Assembly (NCBI RefSeq): GCF_002944405.1
Contig: NZ_CP024307.1
Span: forward strand, 826,501-890,500
Length of the DNA: 64,000 bases
From: Sinorhizobium fredii
GTDB taxonomy: Bacteria > Pseudomonadota > Alphaproteobacteria > Rhizobiales > Rhizobiaceae
Direction: 5' to 3'
In this document: in pieces, positions 58,055-64,000 of the stretch
Layout of the letters: each line of letters begins with the position of its first letter
Position numbering within the stretch: position 1 is the first letter of the stretch
Position numbers and translations under genes: made by a program
Notes under the pieces: model-generated
The model's database searches: none
What the model was told of the DNA's origin: nothing
What the model saw: the letters and a program-made list of their open reading frames with translations, nothing else

Positions 58055-58058
58055 ATGA
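57948..58058 (+). CDS. Possible small leader ORF, translationally coupled
   Basis: An ATG at 57948 opens 36 codons (MSMSAKQSFPRSDFGCDRRD to the end AGGVAR), stopping with a TGA that overlaps ATGATG at the start of the phosphodiesterase gene. The overlap would allow coupled translation. Against it: no good ribosome site and an Arg/Ala-rich end like random GC-rich sequence. It may also be a remnant of an N-terminal extension of the phosphodiesterase. Confidence 0.25.
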   Translation: MSMSAKQSFPRSDFGCDRRDVLRAARARAPAGGVAR

Positions 58059-59392
58059 TGGTCGCCGAACTGGCCATCGACCGTCGCGGTCCCGACAGGC
58101 TGCCCTTCGTCGATCCGCTGACCGGGCTGGGCAATGCAGAGCAGTTGCGGCACAAGGTCTGTGAGCTTGCCGCCGAACGCGCGAGCGATCCGGCTCCGTT
58201 CACCATCGGCCTTGCCAATCTCGACGGCTTCAAGCCGATCAACGATCTTTTCGGGCCGGAGGCCGGCGATCGGATCCTGCGCCAGGTCGCGCAGAGATTG
58301 TCGGCCTGCGTTCCGGAAGGGGCGACGGTGATCCGCACGGCCGACGACGAGTTCGCACTGGTGCTGCCGCTCGTCTTCGAGCGCAAGGGTGCCGAGAAAC
58401 TCGGCCAGATGCTGAAGGAAATCCTCTCTGCGCCATTTGATCTCGGCGACCGCACGGTTCGGCTGTCCGCCTCCTTCGGTTTTGCCGTCTATCCGTTTGC
58501 CGGTGCGGTGTTCGAGGAACTCTTGAAAAGCGCCGACACGGCGCTTTACCGTTCGAAACGGCGTGGCCGCGGCCAGATCACGGTCTATTCGCATGAGATC
58601 GCCCAGGAGATGAAGCGGGCGACGCAGCTTGAGCAGGCTCTGCGCAACGCGATCATCGCCGAGGAGATCGATGTCCATTTCCAGCCGATCGTGGACCTTC
58701 GCAACGACGGCGTGGTTGGTTTCGAAGCGCTTGCCAGATGGTGCGATCCGGATTTCGGCTATGTCTCGCCTTCCGTGTTCGTGCCGCTGGCGGAGGAGCG
58801 CGGCTTCATCGAGGCGCTCGCCGAAATGCTGCTGCGCAAGGCGGCACAGACAGCCCTGGCGTGGCCGAAGGAATTGTTTCTCTCCTTCAACCTGTCATCG
58901 GCGCAATTGATGGACCCGGCGACGAGCGGCCGTCTCCTGGCGATCGTCAACAAGGTCGGCCTCGACCCGCGCCGCCTGGAACTGGAGATCACCGAAACCG
59001 CCGTGATGGCGGATGCCGATGTGGCGCAGAAGATCGTCTCCGAATTGCGGTCCGCCGGGGTGCGCGTGTCGCTCGACGATTTCGGCACCGGTCAGTCGAG
59101 CCTCTGCCGCTTGCGCGATTTCTCTTTCGACAAGGTGAAGATCGATCGCGCCTTCGTCTCGCGGATTTCGGCCGATCGGGCTTCGGAACACATCGTCAGG
59201 GCGATCGTCTCGATGTGCGAAGGGCTGGAACTCGAGGTCGTCGCCGAGGGTATCGAGGACATCTCCGAAGTGCTGAAGCTGAAAGCGCTCGGCTGCGGCA
59301 TGGGGCAGGGCTATTTCTACGGCAAGCCGGCCGATGCGGTCGCCACCATGCGCTATCTCTCCGACCGTCACCGCGACGCTGTAGCCCGCTGA
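58055..59392 (+). CDS. Cyclic-di-GMP phosphodiesterase with degenerate GGDEF
   Basis: This 445-residue protein has a GGDEF domain (about 15-180) whose active site reads ADDEF (96-100) in place of GGDEF, so it cannot make cyclic-di-GMP, and an EAL domain (about 190-440) with all key residues (FEALARW 223-229, FNLSSAQL, LELEITET, LDDFGTGQSSL, DKVKIDR, VAEGIED, GQGYFYG), so it should degrade it. A degenerate GGDEF often binds GTP and tunes the EAL domain. It has no sensor domain of its own, which fits control by the PAS-receiver protein upstream. The start at 58055 or 58058 is uncertain. Confidence 0.9.
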   Translation: MMVAELAIDRRGPDRLPFVDPLTGLGNAEQLRHKVCELAAERASDPAPFTIGLANLDGFKPINDLFGPEAGDRILRQVAQRLSACVPEGATVIRTADDEFALVLPLVFERKGAEKLGQMLKEILSAPFDLGDRTVRLSASFGFAVYPFAGAVFEELLKSADTALYRSKRRGRGQITVYSHEIAQEMKRATQLEQALRNAIIAEEIDVHFQPIVDLRNDGVVGFEALARWCDPDFGYVSPSVFVPLAEERGFIEALAEMLLRKAAQTALAWPKELFLSFNLSSAQLMDPATSGRLLAIVNKVGLDPRRLELEITETAVMADADVAQKIVSELRSAGVRVSLDDFGTGQSSLCRLRDFSFDKVKIDRAFVSRISADRASEHIVRAIVSMCEGLELEVVAEGIEDISEVLKLKALGCGMGQGYFYGKPADAVATMRYLSDRHRDAVAR

Positions 59393-60333
59393 CCGTCGTC
59401 GCGGCCCGCCACATCGTCAGCACGGTCGCGTGCGCCTTCCTTCAGCAGCCAGTCACGAATGCGTCCGGCCTGGCTGTTGAGTTCGCGCGACCGCGGCCAC
59501 ACGACGTAAAAGGCCTGACCGGTCCGCAGCACGTGGCCGGCAACCGGAACGAGGGCGCCTGAGCGCACCTGCCCGGCGATCAGATGGTCCCAGCCAAGGG
59601 CGATGCCCTCGCCGGCGAGCACGGCCTGGATCACCAGAACATAGTCGTTGATCGCCAGCCGCTTGCCCTGTGCGGGATAGGCAAGGCCGGCGCTTGCGAA
59701 CCACTCGGTCCAGTCGCAGGCGCGCCTGACCGGCTCTTCGAGGTGGATGAGGCTGTGCCGCAGGAGGTCCGCCGGCTTTTTGGGCATGCCATGCGCCTCG
59801 ACATAGGCCGGCGTCGCTACGGCAGTGATCACCTCGTCGGCGAGCAATGCCGCGTGATAGCGCGGCCATTGGGCCGGGTCGCCGCCGCGAATGCCCAGCG
59901 GTATCGGCTCCTCATCGAGGTCCAGATCACGAACGCCCGTCTGGATGCGAAGGTCGATCTCCGGCAGATCCTCCCGCAGCCGATTGAGGCGTGGCAACAT
60001 CCACATGGAGGCGAAGGCCGTCGAGGCAGCCAGCGTCACATTCGTCTCGCGGCCCTTGGCGCGAATGTCTTCGGCCGATTTCTGGATGCGCGCCAGGCCG
60101 ACCGACACGTCGGCATGGAACCTCTCGCCGGCCTCGGTGAGCTCGACGGCCCTGTGCACCCGATGGAAGAGCGAAACGCCGAGCTGGTCCTCAAGGCTCC
60201 TTACGGCATAGGAGACCGCCGCCTGCGACATGCCAAGCTCGGCAGCGGCGCGGGTGAAGTTCTGATGACGGCCGGCGGCCTCGAAGATGATGAGGCTGGC
60301 GGCGGACGGCAGCAGGCGGCGCATGTTTTCCAT
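59368..60333 (-). CDS. LysR family regulator, GcvA type
   Basis: This 321-residue regulator has the GcvA-type helix-turn-helix (SLIIFEAAGRHQNFTRAAAELGMSQ context, SYAVRSLEDQLG), and a C-terminal effector domain with GIRGGD. It is divergent from the MttB-family gene, across 90 bp, and probably controls it, as GcvA-like regulators do for amine or betaine genes. The C-terminal 25 bp overlap the end of the phosphodiesterase gene on the other strand. Confidence 0.87.
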   Translation of the reverse strand: MENMRRLLPSAASLIIFEAAGRHQNFTRAAAELGMSQAAVSYAVRSLEDQLGVSLFHRVHRAVELTEAGERFHADVSVGLARIQKSAEDIRAKGRETNVTLAASTAFASMWMLPRLNRLREDLPEIDLRIQTGVRDLDLDEEPIPLGIRGGDPAQWPRYHAALLADEVITAVATPAYVEAHGMPKKPADLLRHSLIHLEEPVRRACDWTEWFASAGLAYPAQGKRLAINDYVLVIQAVLAGEGIALGWDHLIAGQVRSGALVPVAGHVLRTGQAFYVVWPRSRELNSQAGRIRDWLLKEGARDRADDVAGRDDGQRATASR

Positions 60334-60423
60334 AAGCGCTACTTATATCATGCGTGGAATTTTTCCAGCGTTACAACGGTGTTTGCCGCAAATACCATCA
60401 TCCCAAATCATGGGAGAACGGCG

Positions 60424-61971
60424 ATGGCATTGGCGAGTGCGACTGGCGATGCTCCGAGGCGAACACGAAGCGGACGGCCGCAGCGGCGGGAAGGCAGCGG
60501 CAGGCAACTTGGCGTTCCCTACATCGTCCGCAATATACCGACCTATGACATCCTCGGGGAGGAGAGCCTCGAGCGGGTCGAGGCGACCGCCGATCGCATT
60601 CTCGCCGAGGTCGGTATCGAATTTCGCGACGACCCGGTGGCGCTCGAGCACTGGGGGCGCGCAGGTGCGAAGATCGAGGGCGTCCGCGTCACCTTCGAAC
60701 CCGGAATGCTGAAGGAGATCGTTCGCTCGGCGCCGTCGCAATTCACCCAGCACGCCCGCAATCCCGCCCGCAGCGTCGAGATTGGCGGCCGGAACGTCGT
60801 CTTTTCGCCGGCTTACGGCTCGCCGTTCGTCACGGATATCGACAAGGGCCGGCGCTACGGCACCATCGAGGACTTCCGCAATCTCGTCAAACTCGCCCAA
60901 TCGAGTCCCTGGCTGCACCATTCCGGCGGTACGATTTGCGAGCCGGTTGACGTGCCGGTTAACAAGCGCCATCTCGACATGGTCTACAGCCATATCAAAT
61001 ATTCCGACCGCGCCTTCATGGGTTCGATCACCGCCGAGGATCGTGCCGAGGATTCGATCGAGATGGCCCGGATTCTCTTCGGCGCCGAATTCGTCGACAA
61101 CAACTGCGTCATCCTTGGCAACGTCAACGTCAACTCGCCGCTCGTCTGGGACGGGACCATGACCAGGTCGATGCGTGCCTATGCCCGCGCCAACCAGGCG
61201 GCGGTCATCGTGCCCTTCATTCTCGGTGGTGCGATGGGGCCCGTCACCAATGCCGGCGCCATCGCCCAATCCTATGCCGAAACGCTGGCCGGCTGCGCGC
61301 TGACGCAGCTCGAACGCAAGGGCGCGCCGGTGATCTTCGGCAACTTCCTTTCGTCGATGTCGCTTCGCTCCGGCTCGCCGACCTTCGGCACGCCGGAACC
61401 GGCGATCGGCAGCATGGTGGTTGGCCAACTCGCCCGCCGACTGGGCCTGCCGCTGCGCTGCGCCGGCAATTTCTCCAATTCGAAGCGGCCGGACGCCCAG
61501 GCGATGCAGGAAGGCGTCATGTCGATGCTGTCGGCTGTCCATTGCGGCGCCAATTTCATCCTGCATTCGGCCGGCTTTGTCGACGGCCTGCTGGCCATGT
61601 CCTACGAGAAATTCGTGATGGATACAGACTTTTGCGGCGCGCTGCATTCCTATCTCGCAGGCGTCGTCGTCGACGACAATTCGCTTGCCATGGATGCGTT
61701 CACGGAAGTGGGTCCGGGAAGTCATTTCCTCGGCTGCGAGCACACGATGCGCAACTATCAGACCGCCTTCTGGGACAGCGCGCTCTCAGATAACGAGCCG
61801 TTCGAGAAATGGGTCGAGCAGGGCGAAACCGACATGGCGCTACGCGCCAATCGTTTCTGGAAGAAGACGCTTGCCGAATACGAAGCGCCGCCCTTGGATG
61901 CGGCGATCGACGAAGCCCTCGTCGATTACGTGGCGAGGCGCAAGGCCGGTATGCCCGACGCTTGGTATTGA
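60424..61971 (+). CDS. Trimethylamine methyltransferase (MttB) family, non-pyrrolysine
   Basis: This 515-residue protein is an MttB homologue. The frame is uninterrupted, so it has no pyrrolysine codon, and is of the type represented by glycine betaine:corrinoid methyltransferase (MtgB). Landmarks: VRNIPTYDILGEESLERVEATADRIL at the N-terminus, PVNKRHLDMVYSHIKYSDRAF, GGAMGPVTNAGAIAQSYAETL, and CAGNFSNSKRPDAQAMQEGVMS. The substrate is probably a quaternary amine such as a betaine, but no corrinoid protein or reactivase is adjacent. It is followed by a strong hairpin. Confidence 0.9.
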   Translation: MALASATGDAPRRTRSGRPQRREGSGRQLGVPYIVRNIPTYDILGEESLERVEATADRILAEVGIEFRDDPVALEHWGRAGAKIEGVRVTFEPGMLKEIVRSAPSQFTQHARNPARSVEIGGRNVVFSPAYGSPFVTDIDKGRRYGTIEDFRNLVKLAQSSPWLHHSGGTICEPVDVPVNKRHLDMVYSHIKYSDRAFMGSITAEDRAEDSIEMARILFGAEFVDNNCVILGNVNVNSPLVWDGTMTRSMRAYARANQAAVIVPFILGGAMGPVTNAGAIAQSYAETLAGCALTQLERKGAPVIFGNFLSSMSLRSGSPTFGTPEPAIGSMVVGQLARRLGLPLRCAGNFSNSKRPDAQAMQEGVMSMLSAVHCGANFILHSAGFVDGLLAMSYEKFVMDTDFCGALHSYLAGVVVDDNSLAMDAFTEVGPGSHFLGCEHTMRNYQTAFWDSALSDNEPFEKWVEQGETDMALRANRFWKKTLAEYEAPPLDAAIDEALVDYVARRKAGMPDAWY

Positions 61972-61992
61972 ATCATAAGCGTGGAGTTTCAA

Positions 61993-62020
61993 AACAAAAG
62001 CGGCGCCGTGAGCGCCGCTT
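61993..62020. terminator. Bidirectional terminator between MttB and PRC-barrel genes
   Basis: AAGCGGCGC (61998-62006) pairs with GCGCCGCTT (62012-62020) around CGTGA. On the minus strand the stem is followed by TTGTTTTG, so it terminates the PRC-barrel gene; on the plus strand the T-run is short (TTCTGTG), but it may also serve the MttB gene. Confidence 0.72.
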
Positions 62021-62047
62021 CTGTGTCGATTGCGACCGGCAGCGTGG

Positions 62048-62671
62048 TTACTGCTGCGGTGCCGGTTCGGCGGGTGCCGGTGCCGGAGCCGGGGTCGTGC
62101 CCGTTGCCGAAGTCGTCGACGTGTCGACCGGCTGCGCCGCGTTGCGCTCAGCCATCAACTGCGACTTCGTCTTGAATTCCGGCGCACCCTTCAGGGATTC
62201 GGCCGTTTCGGTCGTCGTCAGCTTGAGGGCATCCGAGTCTGGCTGTTCGGTGACTTCGATGCTTTCGAACGGAACCGCAACGTTCTTCTCGCCGATTCCG
62301 AGGAAGCCGCCGACGCCGACGATGGCCGCAGCGACGCCGCCTTCCTTCTTAATGATAAGGTCGTTGATCTCGCCGATGCTTTCATCATTGGCGTTATAGA
62401 CCGACTGACCAATGTAGGTGTTAGCGGAAATCTGGTCGTCCGCCTGTTCGGTCAGATAGGACCCAGCTTCTGCCATGTCGGTCGTCTTGTCCGCAGGAGC
62501 CGGTGTCTGTGCCTGGTCAGCCGGTGCCGGAGTGGCAGGAGCAGGCTGCACCTGTGTCTCGGGCGCCGGGGCCGGCGGTGTGGTGGTTTCCTGCGCGAAG
62601 CTCATCGGAGCGACGGCAACGCCCACGAGAAGCGCGCCGGCGGCAACGGAAGATATAAATTTGTCGATCAT
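62048..62671 (-). CDS. PRC-barrel domain protein, exported
   Basis: This 207-residue protein has a signal peptide (1-26, SFA-QE), a Pro/Ala/Thr/Gln-rich linker (about 28-65, with repeated PAPA units), a PRC-barrel domain (about 78-150; IGQSVYNANDESIGEINDLIIKKEG, VGVGGFLGIGEKNVAVPFESIEV) and a second Pro/Ala tail. Similar rhizobial proteins are periplasmic or envelope-bound with no known activity. The two low-complexity ends suggest it spans or sits in the cell wall. The minus-strand terminator lies behind it. Confidence 0.85.
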   Translation of the reverse strand: MIDKFISSVAAGALLVGVAVAPMSFAQETTTPPAPAPETQVQPAPATPAPADQAQTPAPADKTTDMAEAGSYLTEQADDQISANTYIGQSVYNANDESIGEINDLIIKKEGGVAAAIVGVGGFLGIGEKNVAVPFESIEVTEQPDSDALKLTTTETAESLKGAPEFKTKSQLMAERNAAQPVDTSTTSATGTTPAPAPAPAEPAPQQ

Positions 62672-62906
62672 ATCAGTCTGCCTTTCGTTGACGTTGTCGG
62701 TTAAGCGCAGCCCCTATTTTCCGGTGTTTTGCGCTGCGCCGGTGGTACTCAAGCAACGTCCGGCAGCGAAAACTGTTCCGGATAAAATGAAAATATAAAG
62801 CCGCTGGTTGTCTCAGCATCGAGCCTGTTCATCCATCGGTATAAATCTCTTTTTATGTAAACGCCAACCGCCCGCGGCAAGCAAAACCAATGGCGGGCGG
62901 AACGGA

Positions 62907-62940
62907 GAGCGCCGCGTGCCGAGGTCGGCACGCGGCGCTC
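62907..62940. other. Perfect 34-bp inverted repeat
   Basis: GAGCGCCGCGTGCCGA (62907-62922) and its exact complement (62925-62940) are separated by only GG. It lies 22 bp past the end of the dehydratase gene (minus strand), so it is probably its terminator, but no T-run follows. The stem is exceptionally stable. Confidence 0.65.
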
Positions 62941-62962
62941 ATCATCGGTGGCCATAGAAGGG

Positions 62963-64000
62963 TCAGTGGCTCTCGCGATGCACCTCGCTGCCGCTGTTGC
63001 CGACGAGGAAATCGAGGTCGGCGCCCTTGTCGGCCTGCAGCACGGTGTCGTGGTAGAGCTTGTAGTAACCGCGCTGCCATTTTTGCTCCGGCGGCTGCCA
63101 GGCCGCCACCCGGCTTGCGAATTCCTCTTCGCTGATCAGCAGGTTCAATTCGCCCTTCATGGTATCGAGCCGGATGCGGTCGCCGGTCCTGACGATCGCC
63201 AGCGGCCCGCCGGCATTGGCTTCAGGGCTGACATGCAGCACGACCGTTCCGAAGGCCGTGCCGGACATGCGCGCATCGGAGACGCGCACCATGTCGCGAA
63301 CGCCCTTTTCGACGAGCCGGCGCGGGATCGGCATATTGCCGACCTCCGCCATGCCGGGATAGCCCTTCGGACCACAGCCCTTGAGCACGAGAACCGTATC
63401 CTCGGTGACCGGCAGATCCGGATCGTCGATCTTCGCCTTGAGGTCTTCGATCGTCTCGAAGACATAGGCCGGCCCCTCATGGGCGAGCAGGTGCTCGCTT
63501 GCCGCCGATGGCTTGATCACCGCGCCGTTCGGCGCAAGGTTGCCCTTCAGCACCCGGATACCCGCGGCGGCGCGGAGCGGATTGTCGAGCGGCCGAATGA
63601 CGTCGTCGTTATAGACCTCGGCACCTTCCCAATATTTGCTGATCGGCACGCCGAACACCGTCGGCGCATCGGCGTGCAGCAGGTGCTGAATGCGGTTCAT
63701 CACTGCCGGCAGGCCGCCCGCATAGGCGAGGTCCTCGATCAGGTATTTGCCGGACGGCATGCAGTTGACGATGCAGGGGACCTGGCCGCCGACGCGGTCG
63801 AAGTCCTCCAGACAGAGATCGACACCGGCGCGCCCGGCGATCGCCAGCAGGTGAACGACGGCATTCGTTGATCCACCGACGGCGGCATTGGCGATGATGC
63901 CGTTTTCGAAGTTCTGCCGCGTCAGGAGCTTCGACAGCCTGAGATCCTCGTGCACCATGTCGACGATCCGCTTGCCGGTCATGTGCGCCAGCGCCATGCG
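62963..64000 (-). CDS. IlvD/Edd family dehydratase, C-terminal part (cut by window edge)
   Basis: This is the C-terminal 345 residues of a dehydratase in the dihydroxyacid/6-phosphogluconate family; the 5' end is beyond base 64000. The sequence shows NAAVGGSTNAVVHL, GRAGVDLCLEDFDRVG, SGKYLIEDL, LKGCGPKGYPGMAEVGNMPIP, and a C-terminal end GADLDFLVGNSGSEVHRESH typical of sugar-acid dehydratases such as L-arabonate dehydratase. Iron-sulfur cysteines near the N-terminus are not in the window. The exact sugar acid cannot be told. Confidence 0.88.
   Translation of the reverse strand, partial: RMALAHMTGKRIVDMVHEDLRLSKLLTRQNFENGIIANAAVGGSTNAVVHLLAIAGRAGVDLCLEDFDRVGGQVPCIVNCMPSGKYLIEDLAYAGGLPAVMNRIQHLLHADAPTVFGVPISKYWEGAEVYNDDVIRPLDNPLRAAAGIRVLKGNLAPNGAVIKPSAASEHLLAHEGPAYVFETIEDLKAKIDDPDLPVTEDTVLVLKGCGPKGYPGMAEVGNMPIPRRLVEKGVRDMVRVSDARMSGTAFGTVVLHVSPEANAGGPLAIVRTGDRIRLDTMKGELNLLISEEEFASRVAAWQPPEQKWQRGYYKLYHDTVLQADKGADLDFLVGNSGSEVHRESH

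Noticed and set aside
59584..60423. N-terminal extension of the MttB-family protein through 59584
   Set aside because: The extra 280 residues are antisense to the LysR gene and do not resemble any MttB N-terminus. The ATG at 60424 fits the family.

Overview
The window is a gene-dense, GC-rich stretch of chromosome from an alphaproteobacterium, most likely a Sinorhizobium/Ensifer-type member of the Rhizobiaceae. Reasons: a plant-type glutamate-cysteine ligase; the split HisG/HisZ histidine pair translated with HisS; groES-groEL behind a CIRCE element; DUF1127, DUF2093, DUF3422 and DUF4170 proteins; short palindromic intergenic elements of the rhizobial RIME type; and a gene order I recall from the S. 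meliloti chromosome (gshA region through groESL1, waaA and mutL). About 57 protein genes are supported. I saw no rRNA, tRNA, CRISPR array, insertion sequence or prophage. It reads as core chromosome with few accessory insertions.

Layout. 1-3.9 kb: the decayed 3' end of an alcohol dehydrogenase gene, a secreted dienelactone-hydrolase-like enzyme, oxyR, a second LysR regulator and a DUF1127 protein; no catalase gene sits beside oxyR. 4-9.6 kb: a two-hairpin terminator or sRNA candidate, a RIME-like repeat, then a minus-strand run DUF937 - gshA - rsmE - phosphate permease - Nudix hydrolase. 9.9-17.7 kb: glycolate oxidation block with a FadR-type regulator, a DUF3422 protein, a LysR regulator and glcD-glcE-(membrane protein)-glcF, with a strong palindrome just upstream of glcD. 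17.8-21.7 kb: two tandem L,D-transpeptidases, tag, a DUF305 protein with a small Cys/His-rich exported partner, and a PAS-like orphan.

21.9-30.5 kb: hisS-hisZ-hisG with overlapping stops and starts, a glutathione S-transferase, a FAD reductase and a membrane MHYT-PAS-GGDEF-EAL cyclic-di-GMP enzyme. 30.5-33.1 kb: an inverted-repeat element, then groES-groEL with promoter, CIRCE and terminator. 33.2-40.6 kb: a rhodanese-ChrB fusion overlapping chrA, a NagD-like HAD hydrolase, ribF and ileS. 40.7-45.7 kb: a lipoprotein, an acetyltransferase, tadA, a pseudouridine synthase with a very long basic tail, rsmD and a patatin phospholipase.

45.7-55.7 kb: a Kef-type antiporter, then an envelope run pmbA - bisphosphate nucleotidase - DUF4170 - waaA - HAD phosphatase - lpxK, facing mutL - DUF2093. 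56-59.4 kb: a PAS/receiver protein without an output domain, followed by a phosphodiesterase whose GGDEF domain is degenerate. 59.4-64 kb: a LysR regulator divergent from a non-pyrrolysine MttB-family methyltransferase, a PRC-barrel envelope protein, and an IlvD/Edd dehydratase cut by the window edge.

Common threads are redox and thiol defence (oxyR, gshA, GST, chr genes), glycolate use, envelope biogenesis (transpeptidases, waaA, lpxK), and cyclic-di-GMP signalling (two enzymes plus a receiver protein). No wholly new system stands out. The best leads are the glc operator and embedded membrane gene, the c-di-GMP pair at 56-59.4 kb, the MttB homologue without a corrinoid partner, the oxyR locus without katA, and the two-hairpin RNA candidate near 4.05 kb.
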